This document shows positions 50,470 to 62,300 of a DNA stretch of 64,000 nt, piece after piece. The DNA is taken from the NCBI RefSeq assembly GCF_013426205.1, contig NC_089423.1, positions 7,378,001-7,442,000 on the forward strand, in the 5' to 3' direction. Within the stretch, counting starts at the first letter, position 1. The number at the start of each line of letters is the position of its first letter. A program made the translations under genes and the position numbers. Under the pieces are notes generated by a model. It saw only the letters and a program-made list of their open reading frames with translations. It had not been told where the DNA came from and ran no database searches. The DNA is from Metarhizium brunneum (lineage: Eukaryota; Ascomycota; Sordariomycetes; Hypocreales; Clavicipitaceae).

Positions 50470-51558
50470 GATATGACGGAGTCAGGTTTAAGCTGAATGA
50501 TGCTGAGTGTTAGTCCTTGTTGTCTTGGATGAAAATATAAAGAGGGTGGTCTTCAGTAACGAAACTTGCTCTAAAATTCTTGTCTCTACTTATAATGGTG
50601 AGTTTGAAATCAAAGTGAGCCTCAATTTGTACAACAGATAGAGGCACTCCTATCCGCATGCTCATACTTGTTACTAAACCTGAAGAAGTGGCCTGAACGT
50701 AAAACAGCTTGCCACCTCGCTCGGTCTTATCGGATCAAAGTCACAGCTTTCTCTTGTAATTCTATACATATGTAACGAAACAACCAGGGTCTTACTGAAG
50801 AGGGCCACGGGTATCTCCGGACAATGTGACGAAGACCACAATTTCGTACTCTTCAGGCATTGCGGCCGATGTATCACTATAACCAGCCGCCATAATACAA
50901 GTATCAGTACTATCAATTGATGGTTACGGGTGTTGTTTCGGCCGCGGACTCTGGGCCTTCGTAGATGGATTTATTTCTTGGCGGATGACGTGAGACTGGC
51001 TTACAGGGAAAGGAAAGATATGCGTCTATCTCCCCGGAAAGGTGACCCACGGTATGTCGTATGACATTATATGTCGATGTCAGCTCAAACATATAGAGGG
51101 AGACACGGCAGCTCTTGGTACGCGCGAGGTTGGTGCTGCCGTTGGCGATGTGCCATTTGTTGTCAATATGAAAGCGTCTTTCTATGTAGAAGCAAGTTCC
51201 GGCTGACCCGGCCTGAGCCTCAATTTAGCCCGAGGCTACATCCTTTGTCCCCCCGAAGTTGCATGCCTGGAGTCGGTAATGCAACCCAAGCTGCTTTTGG
51301 AAACCTCTGACCACTTCTCGTCAGCGAGTGACGGTATAGGTGTTGGGCATTTTGGATATTCTTGAATTGAAGAGTCAAGCTATCGCGAGGCTATTTAGCA
51401 GTGTATCTACTCAGGAGTCAGGCGGCAATGGCAGAAAGAGAGTCCACCCCTTGGATATCGGACACGATGTGGTCAATTGATGCCAAGATAAAAAGACATC
51501 AGTGTAAATCTAAGTACGTCTAAAACAGGGAAACGTCACTATCCATCCAATTCACCAC
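50470..51558. promoter_or_regulatory. Upstream region of the PKS-NRPS gene
   Basis: 1.09 kb of GC-balanced, gene-free DNA between the synthase start and the thioesterase stop; both genes read leftward. It must hold the synthase promoter. Short frames have no recognisable content. Confidence 0.45.
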
Positions 51559-52371
51559 TCAATGAGCTACATGACCCAAGACCTCCAACGTTTCGAGGCA
51601 TCTTCTAATCGCTTTCGAGATTTCGGGTATGTGTTGAAATGAAAACATGCCGAAGTGGTCGCCCTGTACATCCATGACCTCGGTGAACAAGTCCTTCTCA
51701 TAGTTATCCCATCCCAGAGTCTGATTGTCTCGATAAATATCTGCAACATGTACCCTACCAGTGACTGTTGGTATTGGGTCGAGAGCTCGCAGCAACGAAA
51801 CCCGAGGCCGCTGGTCACGTTGGGTACCAGTCCAAACGGGAGGATCCCATTGACGGATGATTCCAATTGCTTCCTTCATGGCCTGTATGCTGAGAAACAT
51901 ATTTTTTGATTTTCCCGGGTCCAGGTTATCGAGAGCGTCGAGAGGAAGCGACGGCGGATCAACCGTGTACATACTATCCATCATCAACACGCCAATGACT
52001 TTGACTCGGCCGTCGCCAGTGAGCAGTTTTGCAATTTCCAGACTCAAGAGACCGCCCATGCTCCACCCGCCGATGAGGATATTCACACTTCGGTCCAAGT
52101 TGCGCTCGGCCGGGAAGTCAGGCCGGGCGCAAGTCCGTCTGATGATTCCGGTATACAGACGTGCCATTCCTGACACGCCGCCCTCAAATGTTTGTCCGTT
52201 GCGAAAATGGGGATTGAAAATACCATAAGTCGGCCTACACAGAGAATCTAGGCAATGGTAGGCGAATGTAGTACCGCCACCGTCATGAATAAGGAAAACA
52301 GGCACCGGCATGTTTCGTGCATCATCACCCATCCAGTTCCCGTCCTGAATGAGCTCGGGATTTTTGTCCAT
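51559..52371 (-). CDS. Stand-alone thioesterase (alpha/beta hydrolase, type I TE-like)
   Basis: A 270-residue single-exon protein. It starts with VFLIHDGGGTTFAYHCL, typical of thioesterase domains of NRPS/PKS systems, and has the nucleophile elbow ILIGGWSMGGLLSLEIAKLL (GxSxG, Ser about residue 103). The acid is probably the Asp in VLMMDSMYTVDPP and the catalytic His lies in QGDHFGMF near the C terminus, so the triad looks complete. No transmembrane segment or carrier domain is present. It lies just upstream of a PKS-NRPS gene that lacks any release domain and reads in the same direction. The most direct inference is trans-acting release (hydrolysis or cyclisation) of the product, though an editing role is possible. 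Confidence 0.88.
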   Translation of the reverse strand: MDKNPELIQDGNWMGDDARNMPVPVFLIHDGGGTTFAYHCLDSLCRPTYGIFNPHFRNGQTFEGGVSGMARLYTGIIRRTCARPDFPAERNLDRSVNILIGGWSMGGLLSLEIAKLLTGDGRVKVIGVLMMDSMYTVDPPSLPLDALDNLDPGKSKNMFLSIQAMKEAIGIIRQWDPPVWTGTQRDQRPRVSLLRALDPIPTVTGRVHVADIYRDNQTLGWDNYEKDLFTEVMDVQGDHFGMFSFQHIPEISKAIRRCLETLEVLGHVAH

Positions 52372-53785
52372 GGTGTAGCTGCTTTGTCTTTCGGCTTGGT
52401 TTTGCTTGACTATGAATAGTGGGCAGAGGGAAGACCGGGGGGGGGGAAGTCAAGAGCATGCGAGGAAGAGCGAGATGGAACCTTTCTCTGATATTGTATT
52501 GTCGGTAGGCTCTTCGTATAGGAGCCAACAAGGCAGAAGCCTCATGATGGTGGTCAGACGTGCTTACTCGATCGTCCCATGTCCATCTCGTCGGTAAGTA
52601 CACTTGTGTTTATGCAAGAGCTGTAAACTCCCACTACCAAGCCGCCGATGCCAACGACAGGCTGGCCTGGGGGGAGGCGAAGCGATGAGAGCGCTGCTGA
52701 CAATGATGATGTTGACTTGACCCCACTATTACTACATGTATTGATGATGATGGATTTAACTCTGTAGCGTCCCTTCGAAGACCCTACCGAAGGCCGGCTT
52801 GAAACACCAAATTGCGAGGTTCCCGATGCTAAACACGTGAATGGCACAGGTGCTTGCCAACGTTTCGTATTCCCTCTACTCGGCCACTAATTTTATTCCC
52901 GGTTTGCCTAATAAAGTACCGGGACCTGCAGCCGACCAGCCTTGTTATTAGCCACCAGTTGTCGTGCAATGGGTTTTGACACTACATGCAACAGGCAGGG
53001 TGGTTCGGGTCCAGATCCGAGATGTATGTGATCTGCAAAGTTAATTTCCCGCGTCCCGGAGCTCCGTCAGTCCATCAGCCGCGCTGCCGCAACCCCTATC
53101 TACGGCCAGGGCATTTCGAGCATCGGCCGTGGAAATCGCGCCTCCGGGAATTAGAAAAGACGCCGAAACGCCACCGCGACAAAGTCACACGCCTCCATCA
53201 CGGAATCTGTTTGATCCTTATCCAAAAGTCGCAACACCGACAACTAGCTAACCACACACACTGCTTGGAAATCTTGGAGGCCCCTTCATTGCCGAGGGTG
53301 GTCAGAAATGCACCCAACAGCTGCTTGATTGGTAAGCCAGCCTCCTGCTGCACAAACAGTATAGTCAAATTCTATTCTGGCTGCAAGTAACCTTGAGGCT
53401 TCTTGTTGTGGAGCTTGAAAGATTGACGTGTTACATTTGCTACACATGGAAGAAACTAAGGTGTAGCAGGCGACACGTCAGCGTCAGCCCAAGTGTTGAA
53501 ACCGGACAGCGCGGGACCGACACAATTTCCCATCGTCGAAACTTATAGTTGGACACGTAGTTTTCTGGTCGTAGCCATTACAAGTGCGCCGTGGACAAAT
53601 TTCCTCCGCGGGAAGGCGGCACAGTTTGGCGTGCTGGCCGGTCAAACGCCCAAGCCTGGCGTTGGGCAAATAGCAAAGCGTGGCGTAGCATTGATGAGCA
53701 GTCGAAAATGTTTCCGGTGGCTGTGACATGTGAGAGATGTCGACCACAAAAGGCAAAATTTACCTTGTGGTTAGCAATGTGTTCA
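52372..53785. other. Intergenic region, 1.4 kb
   Basis: GC-balanced; contains a run of G near 52438-52446 and several short overlapping frames without recognisable content. No supported gene, repeat or RNA. Confidence 0.45.
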
Positions 53786-55339
53786 TCATGCCACCTCTTG
53801 CCGTACTTCTGATAGCATGTCCACAATCTTTGGCCACCGGAATTTGTTTGTGCAACAATCCATCCAATAGCCTCCCTCGGCGCTTTCCCCAAGAATCACT
53901 ACGCATTCGTACGTGTTGATTCCGGAAAAATGACTCTGCACATAGGACGGTCGGCCGCTCTGTTCAGTCGGCTGTCCCTTGTCCGAGACGGGCGGTACAA
54001 TGGCCGACGAAAAGTCCACTTCAAAGAGCTTCGCCTTGGACCAATTGGAGAAGGTGACGAGGTGCATTCGGTGGTTCCCAAACAGGGGGGGGAGTCTCTG
54101 CCAGGACTGTCTTGTCAACGCGACAAAGGCTTCGACCTGCTCTCGCGTACCAAGATTGATGATGGAGCGACGCACCTGTGAAGCCAGGTGGCCAAGGGGC
54201 TTGGTGACTATGTCCTTCACAGACGTCAGAGCAAAGACTAGGCCTGTAGAGTTTGAGAGAAACGGCCGACCACAAGGTAGCAAATCCTCGGCCAAGACGG
54301 TCCTCAGGGACATTACATTCACCAGCGCTACAATCTTTCCCGGGTAGTTTCTCATCAGAGAGGTTGAGAGATGGGCCCACCAGGCGCATAGCGTGTCTCC
54401 TTCACTCACAAACATGTTCTTGTCCTCATCTTCATTGTTCGTGGCTAGGCCCTCAAGTGCCTTTTCTCGAAGCGATTTCATATACCAGCCAGGGATGTAG
54501 AGTATGCGATGCTGCGGCTTGGAAATGAGAGACCAAAACCAAGACTGCAACCAGTGAAATAAGACGGAAAGCAAAGACATTCGGTGATGCCGGAGGAGGT
54601 GCGGTTCTGACGGATGACGGCCTAGCTCTGCCAAGGGATCGCTGGTAGTTTCATGTGGCGCTTGAATGTCATCAGGTTGTTGGCGTAGCATCAAAGTCCA
54701 CGCATTGACGAAATCCACCAGTCCCATAATATCGAACAATACGTGAGGCCATGATATGGCCAATGTCGTTGCGTCAGTGAACTTGGTTATACGTAGGGCT
54801 AGAAGAGGTTCGTCGGCATAGAAGTAATCGTCCAGCTTCGCAGGACCAGCAGCATCGTGCCACAGGCTCTCAAAATGGACGGGATCAGCCACGACGGCCA
54901 GGTCCTTACTCATCTCTGGCAGCCGTGACGCGACCGAGTGCTCCGATCTTTTCACAGCGTGATCAACTACCGAATATCTCATGGCTGGGCGGTCGGGGCC
55001 AAACAAAGCAGGAATGTGGTACTCCAGACATCCGTTGGTCTACAGGAAACACTGTAAGCAAGAATTTGCTTTAAAAAAACTTGAAAAAAAAATGGTGCAG
55101 GTTGGGCTTCTTACATTGAACCGCAACCTGGCCCCAAGTTTGCGCCAGCCCGGCCGCTCAATGACCCTTTCGAAGGCGCTTCTCAACTTTTCTGAATCGA
55201 GGACATTGTCTACAACAAACATACAGGTGACGATGCCCTCGTTGCGGTATACAATGTTGTCGTCCAAGTCTCCCACCATTACAATGGTATCGGTTGGTAT
55301 TTGGGGCCGGGGGAGTCTTCTTCCTGTGAGATGAAGCAT
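53786..55339 (-). CDS. BAHD-type acyltransferase (transferase family)
   Basis: Two exons, 55339-55115 and 55039-53786, join in phase over a 75-bp intron (GTAAGA donor, CTGTAG acceptor), giving about 492 residues. The catalytic HxxxD motif is visible as SWPHVLFDIMG near residue 210. The structural DFGWG motif is altered to DFSSA in LFEVDFSSAIVPP. The N-terminal half (MVGDLDDN, LRSAFERVIERPGWRKLGARLRFN) also fits the two-domain BAHD fold. Fungal members O-acylate alcohols in secondary-metabolite pathways using CoA donors, in the cytosol. Placement between the thioesterase and the SDR argues for a tailoring step on the PKS-NRPS product. The donor and acceptor are unknown. Confidence 0.85.
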
Positions 55340-56103
55340 TTTGGTAGTTACATATACCGTAGCGTCTGCTACAAGGAAGAGCGTCTGCTACAAGGAAGCG
55401 GAAGAAGATGAACAAGTTCGATGTTCTTGATTAGAACGTAAAGGCGGGTTGGAGCTACGCAATTACCGAGTACATAACGGACGTTGAGAGTCTGGCTCGA
55501 CCGAAGCTCGCGTCTAGCGGATTTGGATAAAGTTTATGACTGTGCTCCTCGAACTCATCACTTATGGATGGTTGAATTTACTCCAATCCTGAAAAGAAGG
55601 AGGGAGGGTCGATGTAGAAATTGAACAAGGCGGACGAATTGGTGGAGAGGCTGCCCGATGGCATATAAATCCAACGTCAGCACTTGTTAGCACTGCAGAT
55701 CAATTGATATTGCACTTTGCATGCAACGAGACGCGTAGGTGACATTCGTGCCTCAAATGCCTCAATCTCATGCCCTTCGATGTTGCTGGTTGCGGTGACG
55801 ACTACTTTGAGTTTATTCCGTCTCGACGCACCAGGCGTCTACAATATCCTGCTCCTGGCTGCCTACATTCCTGGCTATATGTAGCAGCAGTGTAACTTGG
55901 CAGAACATTGATTGATTGCACTGCCGATTCCAGTACCCTGTCATCTCTCTACCGAGTCGCGAGGTCACCGTCAGGCCATTGAGCGCACAGGGCTCAAGAC
56001 TTGTAGCACTGCTTCAACCTATTTTGCATCGCAACACTACAACACTCTGCCGTCTGACCAAACATAGGACCCCCCAAGGTGACATTTGCCTTGACGACCA
56101 GTC
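55340..56103. promoter_or_regulatory. Divergent promoter between acyltransferase and SDR
   Basis: 764 bp between two divergent start codons, GC-balanced, with TGGCATATAAATCC (about 55659-55672) as a TATA-like site. No gene is seen. A shared regulatory region would fit co-regulation of cluster genes. Confidence 0.45.
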
Positions 56104-57248
56104 ATGTCGACCCGCCAATCTGCCTTGGTAACAGGCGCCAGCAGGGGAGGCCTTGGTGACGCCCTTGCACAAGAACTACATGCAAGAGGGTTTAGAGTCT
56201 TCGCCACAGCCCGGACACTGCCCAAAGTCCAGCACCTGAAGGATCTTGGGATGGACGTTGTCAAGATGGACGTTGCAGACTCGACGTCGATTAGAAATGC
56301 TGCTGCACAAGTCGCATCTCTCGCTGGAAACAGGCTTGACATCCTCATCAATAATGCCGGAACTGGTGCGTAATAGGCAGTCTCTGATGGCCAATTTGTG
56401 TTACTAAATAGTTCTTCTAGGGTACCAATCTACGCTGTTAGATGCTGACATTGAAACTGCGAGGCAGTTGTTCAATGTCAATGTATTCGGTGTGCTGGAC
56501 GTCACCCAGGCGTTTGGCCCGCTGTTGATTGCATCCAAGGGCATCATTGTGAATGCTGGCTCCGTCTTGGGCAGGGTTCCAATGCCATTCTGTGGTGTTT
56601 ACAACGCTAGCAAAGCGGCTCTGGATTCCTTGTCAAAACAGATGCGAATCGAGCTCGCTCCTTTTGACATTCGCGTTATACACGTATGGCACCGCCGCAC
56701 CTGTGATTCCGTCCGCCATTTTCTTTTGTCTGCCTTTTTTTTTTTCGTTTCCTTTTTTTCCTTGTCCTGGCAAGCGTGTAGGCTGAGTGGGTTACAGGTC
56801 AATGCTGGCGGCATCCAGTCGGATTTTCTATCCCATGCTGCTGGTCCGAAGGGCCTTCCTGACAAGTCACCTTACTATGCCGGACACGGCGTTCTAAATC
56901 CGTGGATCAGTGGGGAAATAACTCGTAGCAAGTATCAGCCCAGTAGGCACTCAGCCAGGCAGCGACTGGCCGCTTCATTTCAATGCTGACGTCGGGTTAG
57001 CGAGACGGCAAGATTACGCCAAAAGCGTCGTGGATGCCATCGTCAAGCATAATCCCCCATCCTGTTTGTGGACAGGTTATTCCGCCTGGGTTATATGGTT
57101 TACCACTAGCTTCCTGTGGCGGGATGCAACAGTACGTTGCTGGTTCCCTTTGTCTTGGTGTATTTCAGCACTAACTAGAGCCAAGGATTTGATGATGTGG
57201 GCAATGGGAGCGCCAGATATAAAGGTAGCCATCTCCTTCAACGAGTAA
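56104..57248 (+). CDS. Short-chain dehydrogenase/reductase (1-acyl-DHAP reductase-like), possibly frameshifted
   Basis: Exon 1 (56104-56365) holds the NADPH fold SALVTGASRGGLGDALAQEL and DILINNAG. A 55-bp intron (GTGCGT...TCTAG) leads to exon 2 (56421-56683) with NAGSVLGRVPMPFCGVYNASKAAL, containing the catalytic Ser and Tyr-x3-Lys. A 114-bp in-frame intron with a long pyrimidine tract gives exon 3 from 56798 (VNAGGIQSDFLSHAAG). After GEITRSK (~56930) the homologous continuation (GSDWPLHFNADVGLARR, LWTGYSAW, LWRDAT) lies in another frame, reached only by a frameshift or a very short or non-standard intron. The tail after 57130 is also uncertain. The C-terminal hydrophobic segment (WVIWFTTSFLW) is typical of this membrane-associated family. 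Likely a tailoring ketoreductase, or newly inactivated. Confidence 0.7.
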
Positions 57249-57510
57249 ATGTGTAATATGTAAAGCAGAGACAGTCAACCTTTACGAAATACTTTGACAC
57301 CCAAGTTAGGCTGGATCCTAGTTGTAGCATGCCAAAAGAAGAAACCATCACTTTTCAACTCAATGGCTCCTGTATGTGTGGATACAAGAGGCACTGGGGC
57401 CCTGTTTTTTTATTTTATGTTTTAAAAGTTTATTATATTTATATATAACGTGTTAGCCTTTCTAGATATACACATAATATGCGGCTCGCAATTATCGGCC
57501 TGTAGCTTTT

Positions 57511-58368
57511 TTATTTGTTTGACTGGCCTATCCGGCCCTCAAGCTGTCTAGTTACCGCAAGACTAGTCGATCGGAAGCAGCTCCGCATCTTGCTAATCAA
57601 ATGCGTAATAATAGATGCCGTGCTATCGATTCCTTGGTGTACGGTGCATGCCGCATCAATACATCGCGCAACTTCGTCCATGGAGCCGAGGGTGCCATGC
57701 CAACATCCCAGCATCAACTCGCGCAGTGGCAGCTGGTCAACCGCAGGGAAGCGTTGTTCAGCGTACAGCTGCCGGACTGTCTCATCTCGTTCCAGGCAGT
57801 CTTTGAGCTCATGGTAGGGAGGTTTGCCGGTCAAGATTTCGAATACGGCGCAGCCAAAAGCGAAGATGTCAGTCTCTAAGCTCGGACACATGGATCCTCG
57901 GCGATTGTACCAGTTGTAGCCTGCAAGTGCTTCGCTACCATCAATGCTGCATCCTCCAAAATCGATGACTTTGACGCGATCCTCGACTAGTATCATGTTT
58001 GTACAGCCAAAATCAGCGTGGACGATTCCGCTCCGATGGATATGTCGTAGCCCTTCTGCAGCGTCTCTTATCCATTGCAGCTTTTGCTCGAGTTGAGATT
58101 TCGTCCCCGTCACATTCGAGAGGGGTTGTCCTCGCTCGAGAATTATGGATTTGTTGTTAGGTTCGCCGAGACACTGCACGATGTTGCGATGCAAGCCGAG
58201 TCGATCGAATGCGCGGCGTTCAATGGCGACGCCTTGGTCAGTTTCATCGAAATATTCCTTGAGGACGGTTGCCTCATCGATGCCGTACACCATTGCTGAC
58301 CCGCCAAAGCCAATTGTCGTCAGGCTACTATAGTCGATAGGTTGACAAGAACTGTGCGAGTATTGCAT
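57511..58368 (-). CDS. Small protein kinase-like protein
   Basis: A 285-residue single-exon protein with the core kinase elements in order: glycine loop IGFGGSAMVYG (about residue 19), lysine in TVLKEYFDE, glutamate in AIERRAFDRL, catalytic loop GIVHADFGCTNMIL (HxDxxxxN, with Ala in place of the usual Arg of HRD) and VIDFGGCS (DFG). DIFAFGCAVFEILTGKPPY marks the C-lobe. It therefore looks catalytically competent, though minimal. No regulatory domain or membrane segment is seen. It lies between the SDR and a broken PKS, an unusual place for a kinase. It may be a regulatory gene of the cluster or an unrelated lineage-specific kinase; I cannot tell which. Confidence 0.85.
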   Translation of the reverse strand: MQYSHSSCQPIDYSSLTTIGFGGSAMVYGIDEATVLKEYFDETDQGVAIERRAFDRLGLHRNIVQCLGEPNNKSIILERGQPLSNVTGTKSQLEQKLQWIRDAAEGLRHIHRSGIVHADFGCTNMILVEDRVKVIDFGGCSIDGSEALAGYNWYNRRGSMCPSLETDIFAFGCAVFEILTGKPPYHELKDCLERDETVRQLYAEQRFPAVDQLPLRELMLGCWHGTLGSMDEVARCIDAACTVHQGIDSTASIITHLISKMRSCFRSTSLAVTRQLEGRIGQSNK

Positions 58369-59357
58369 TTGAAGCTCGAAGCTTGAATGTCGTGAAATAT
58401 CCTATAAACCAAATCCGGTTGAGGCTTGCGTGGTTTTGCAAAAAGTCAAGTCTAGCCTGGCTGAACTAGATACAAAAATGCGCTGACTAATAAATCAGGT
58501 CAAGAACTGTGTTAGGTTATCGCAGCGAGGTCCTGGTTTCGGCCGGTCCTTGCACCGCTTGTACCAGACAGAGCATTGAAGCTTCTCTACCCTGTGTTGG
58601 GGGTTCCTCTGGCAGTCAACATGAATGGCCACCGCTGTGGTGTATGTACACATAGTGCAGGAAACTCTTGTTTCCCGTGTATTCTAGATAGATGGAACAG
58701 TGGTGAGAATGTAAGTAACTGGCAGTATTCTTTAGTCGAGCTTTTTATGCGGGCGACTCGCAGGGTTGTATCGCTTAACCGTGGGCATTGGGCGTGAACC
58801 ATGACCTAACCATCAGGCAGCTTCGCCTTGGGTCCTCTTTGTACCATCAAATGATTCTTGGGCGCTTACTGGTACTTGTAGAAGGAGGAGTAACCTGACT
58901 GGAACATTCACTGGCCAACTGCGGCCATGGTCTGCAACCCGCTGGGAGCTCAGGCCGCATAGCTGCCAAAGTCAAAATCATCAAGTTACAACAATGACGT
59001 ATTGCAGCACGCATCTAGGCTGGCTGTATAACTGCAAGTAGGTTTTTACGCCTGGCCCGGATTTATTCTCGCCGTTGGCCAGCACGCATCGACTCTGGAT
59101 TCCCGTTGTTCTAAGTCTCTCGCCATCCTATTGATACGATATGCTGTGGCCATCCCGGCTCAAAATTCGACTACTATCTACGCAATTTAGTGCTGGTGTA
59201 TCGTCAGAGCGCCACTCGGATTGACTCTCATGTAGTAACGGCGCTTGATCGTTTAAATACATGGTAGAATTCTCCGTGATACTTGGTGCCACCGTACTTC
59301 AGACGCCTCTGCGGAATAGCATCTCACAATATACTTTTGGATTTGCCAAAAGAAGCT
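58369..59357. other. Intergenic region, about 1 kb
   Basis: GC-balanced DNA between the kinase gene (5' side) and the 3' end of the broken PKS. Only short frames without recognisable content. The kinase promoter must lie at its left end. Confidence 0.45.
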
Positions 59358-62300
59358 CTACCTCTCCAAGCCTATTGAGTCCGTCACTAGGTAGTCTACT
59401 CTGATCGTGTTGCGTAGCAGCTGTAGCAATATTATCCGTATACCAAAGGTCTTGATTAACCAGTTGCCTAACTCAGCTACTACAAGACTGTCCATCCCGT
59501 AGCGGGAGATACGCTTTGCCGCGTCAATCTCATTTTTATCAAGGCTGATAAGCTCGGCGAATTTTTTGCTAATTGCTTTGCGTGCAATTACTGCCTTTTC
59601 CGCAGAGGAAGATGACCCGAAAATATCCGAGGGAACCGACGACGCGTCATGTAAGCGGTTTGGATCGGGACTTCGTGCCTGGTCTGAAATGGCTTGCGCA
59701 ATAACTTGAAAACGGGCATTTTTGTGCCATACAAGGTCGTCCATACGACCATTCTCCATGTGATGTACAAGGCGAGCTGGTTCTAGCCCAGAAACAACTT
59801 GGGCCGCCGAGCAGGGGTCAATTTGAAATGGGGAAATATGTTGTGCGGATGCTACCGACGGCTGACACATTAGCCCTCAAAGAGCTGCAAGAATTCAGTT
59901 TTTGATAATCCGTCCAGCCTTTGGCCGCCCCAATTTCGGAGACAAGACCAATACCGAGAGCTGTAGCAGGGAGCCCTTGTGTTAAGCGGAATCAAGCAAA
60001 GGCATCCTGGAAGCTATTCCCCGCGCTATACACTGCTTGAGTGTTAGTCCCGATTGTCCCTCCGATCGAAGAAGTCATGGTAAAGAAATCTAGGTCGAGT
60101 TGCTTTGTTGCGTTATGAAGGTTAATGGATCCAAAGACTTTTAGGGATAGGCCAGCATAAACATGGCTATGGCTTATGTGTTCAAAAAGTCCATCCTGAT
60201 AGTAACTTAGACAGAGAAATGGAATCGCTACATGAATTTACTTTTTGCACCATTGCGGTGTGCACCACTCCCTTGAGCCATCTCTTGTCTCAAATGGGAT
60301 TGACAACCTCTTTAACAGCAGCTTCGTCTGTAATGCTACATCGAATGACCTCGGGCTCGGCTCCCATCCTGCGAAGATCCTCTATAACAGATACAGCTTC
60401 GGGCTTGTCAAGGCCTGAACGAAAAATGAATACAAGATGTCGAGCACCTTTTTTGACCATCCATACTGCTAAACTTCGCCCACGCCCCCCCCAAAGCCCC
60501 AACTAGGAGATACGTAGCCATCGGATCAGACGAAATAAGGTCTGCAGCCCTTACTACCTACATATAAATTAGCATAGTCCCGAAAAGAAATGAACATGAC
60601 AACAAGACCAAGGACGTCATCCTGGGGTACGTTGTCTTGGGGTCAGTAAATGTAATGACAACCTTTCCGACATGGGTACCCTCGGAAAAGAAAGACATTG
60701 CAGATTCAAGCTGCGAAATATCATTTCTTGTAATATTATTAATAGGGCTGATTGCTCCTTTCCTCCAAAACTCCGTAAGTTCGCCTGCTAGGCTAGGGTT
60801 GCTAGTTAGCGTACAACTTTGACATGTCGATCAGAGAAAAGGGGGCTTGAATACCTGGCAATCAAGGACAACGTCTGACGATAGAGTAGGTCTATATCAA
60901 ACGAGGAAAAGGTGGCATTCCTCTTGAAGACGTCAAGGGCTAGAATACTCGACTCTAGGGCGTTGAATCTGCTCACATTGATGAATCGCACTTGAGGCGC
61001 AATGCACGTCCACTGTTCCTGCAAAGAGTCACCCCCTAAAGCGCTGCCCAGGATAACATCGATGCCATTTGGCTTTGTTGCCTGCATAACTCGTTTTACC
61101 GCAGCAGCATCTCGCGAGCCGAAGACATGCGTGGGTGATAGCCCAAATTCTTCTACGAGCATCTCGCGGTTTTTTTCAGTTCCGGCCGTGGCAAAAATAT
61201 CCGCGCCCAAGTATTGAGCAATATATATCGCGGCTATACCAAGACCTCCTGATGCAGATTGAATTAGAACTGTTTCACCCTTGCGCAGGCGCCCTAGATG
61301 ATGCAAAGCATAGATTGATGTCGTGTAGGATAGTAGCATCGACGCTGCATGGATAAGTGACTTGCCATCGGGAACCTGGGCTATTGCACCGGCCGGCGAT
61401 CGTGCATACTTTCCCATTTTGGCACGGATAAACCTAAACACGGGATCCCCGACCTTTAACGTGCCTATTCCGGGGCCGATCGCGGATATTTCACCGGATC
61501 CTTCGCTACTCGGGAAGTCGCAATCATATCTTCCGGTGGTAACAGCAATATCTGTTGGGCCTTTTCCGTGTAACAGGGTTCGGTGATTTCAACCAGTGCG
61601 AGCTTGCCTGCCGGCTTCAACAATTTCCGAATACGAGTTAATACTTCGACTGGATCATAATCTTGGCCGATGCCTCCGGTGGCTATGACGAGGTCAAACG
61701 AATATTCTTCAAGGCCCTGCGCTATTGGGTCGCTGCTGATATCTGGTAGGCGAAACGATACACTATTTCAAGGCCCCTGAAACCTATTTTGTGCTCTTGC
61801 TAAACACTACTTTGTTGAGTCTGTGCACAAATAGTGTGAAAAGAGCTTGTACGGCCGATTCGCTGCCAAGGTGTCTAATGTCGCCGCCGTCACCTCGCCG
61901 CTTCCCGCACCGACTTCCAAAACGCGCATCCTTGGAGCCTTGTGTGCGGAAAGGCCAAGTATTTGTCGTAGCATGGTATAAGCTCCTTGCATTATAACGC
62001 CTGATGCACCACAACAGTTATGGAATAAACCGTGTTCCATCGCAAGCTGTGGACCATTCGTGTTGCCAGACAGAATATGGTATAGATTGTCATACAACAA
62101 TTTGGTAGACCTGGCTTCAGATACACCCTTTAGTTTTGAAAATAACAGTTACTTTGCCTCATTTCTCTTCTCCGCACATAAAAGCAACATCTCTCTAAAC
62201 ATTTGACATTTAGAACATGAGGCTTGAACCTAGGCCATGAATTTGTCATGATATCGTTGGGCTATGTTGGGGGAAGTGAGCGTTTCAAAGGATAAATAAG

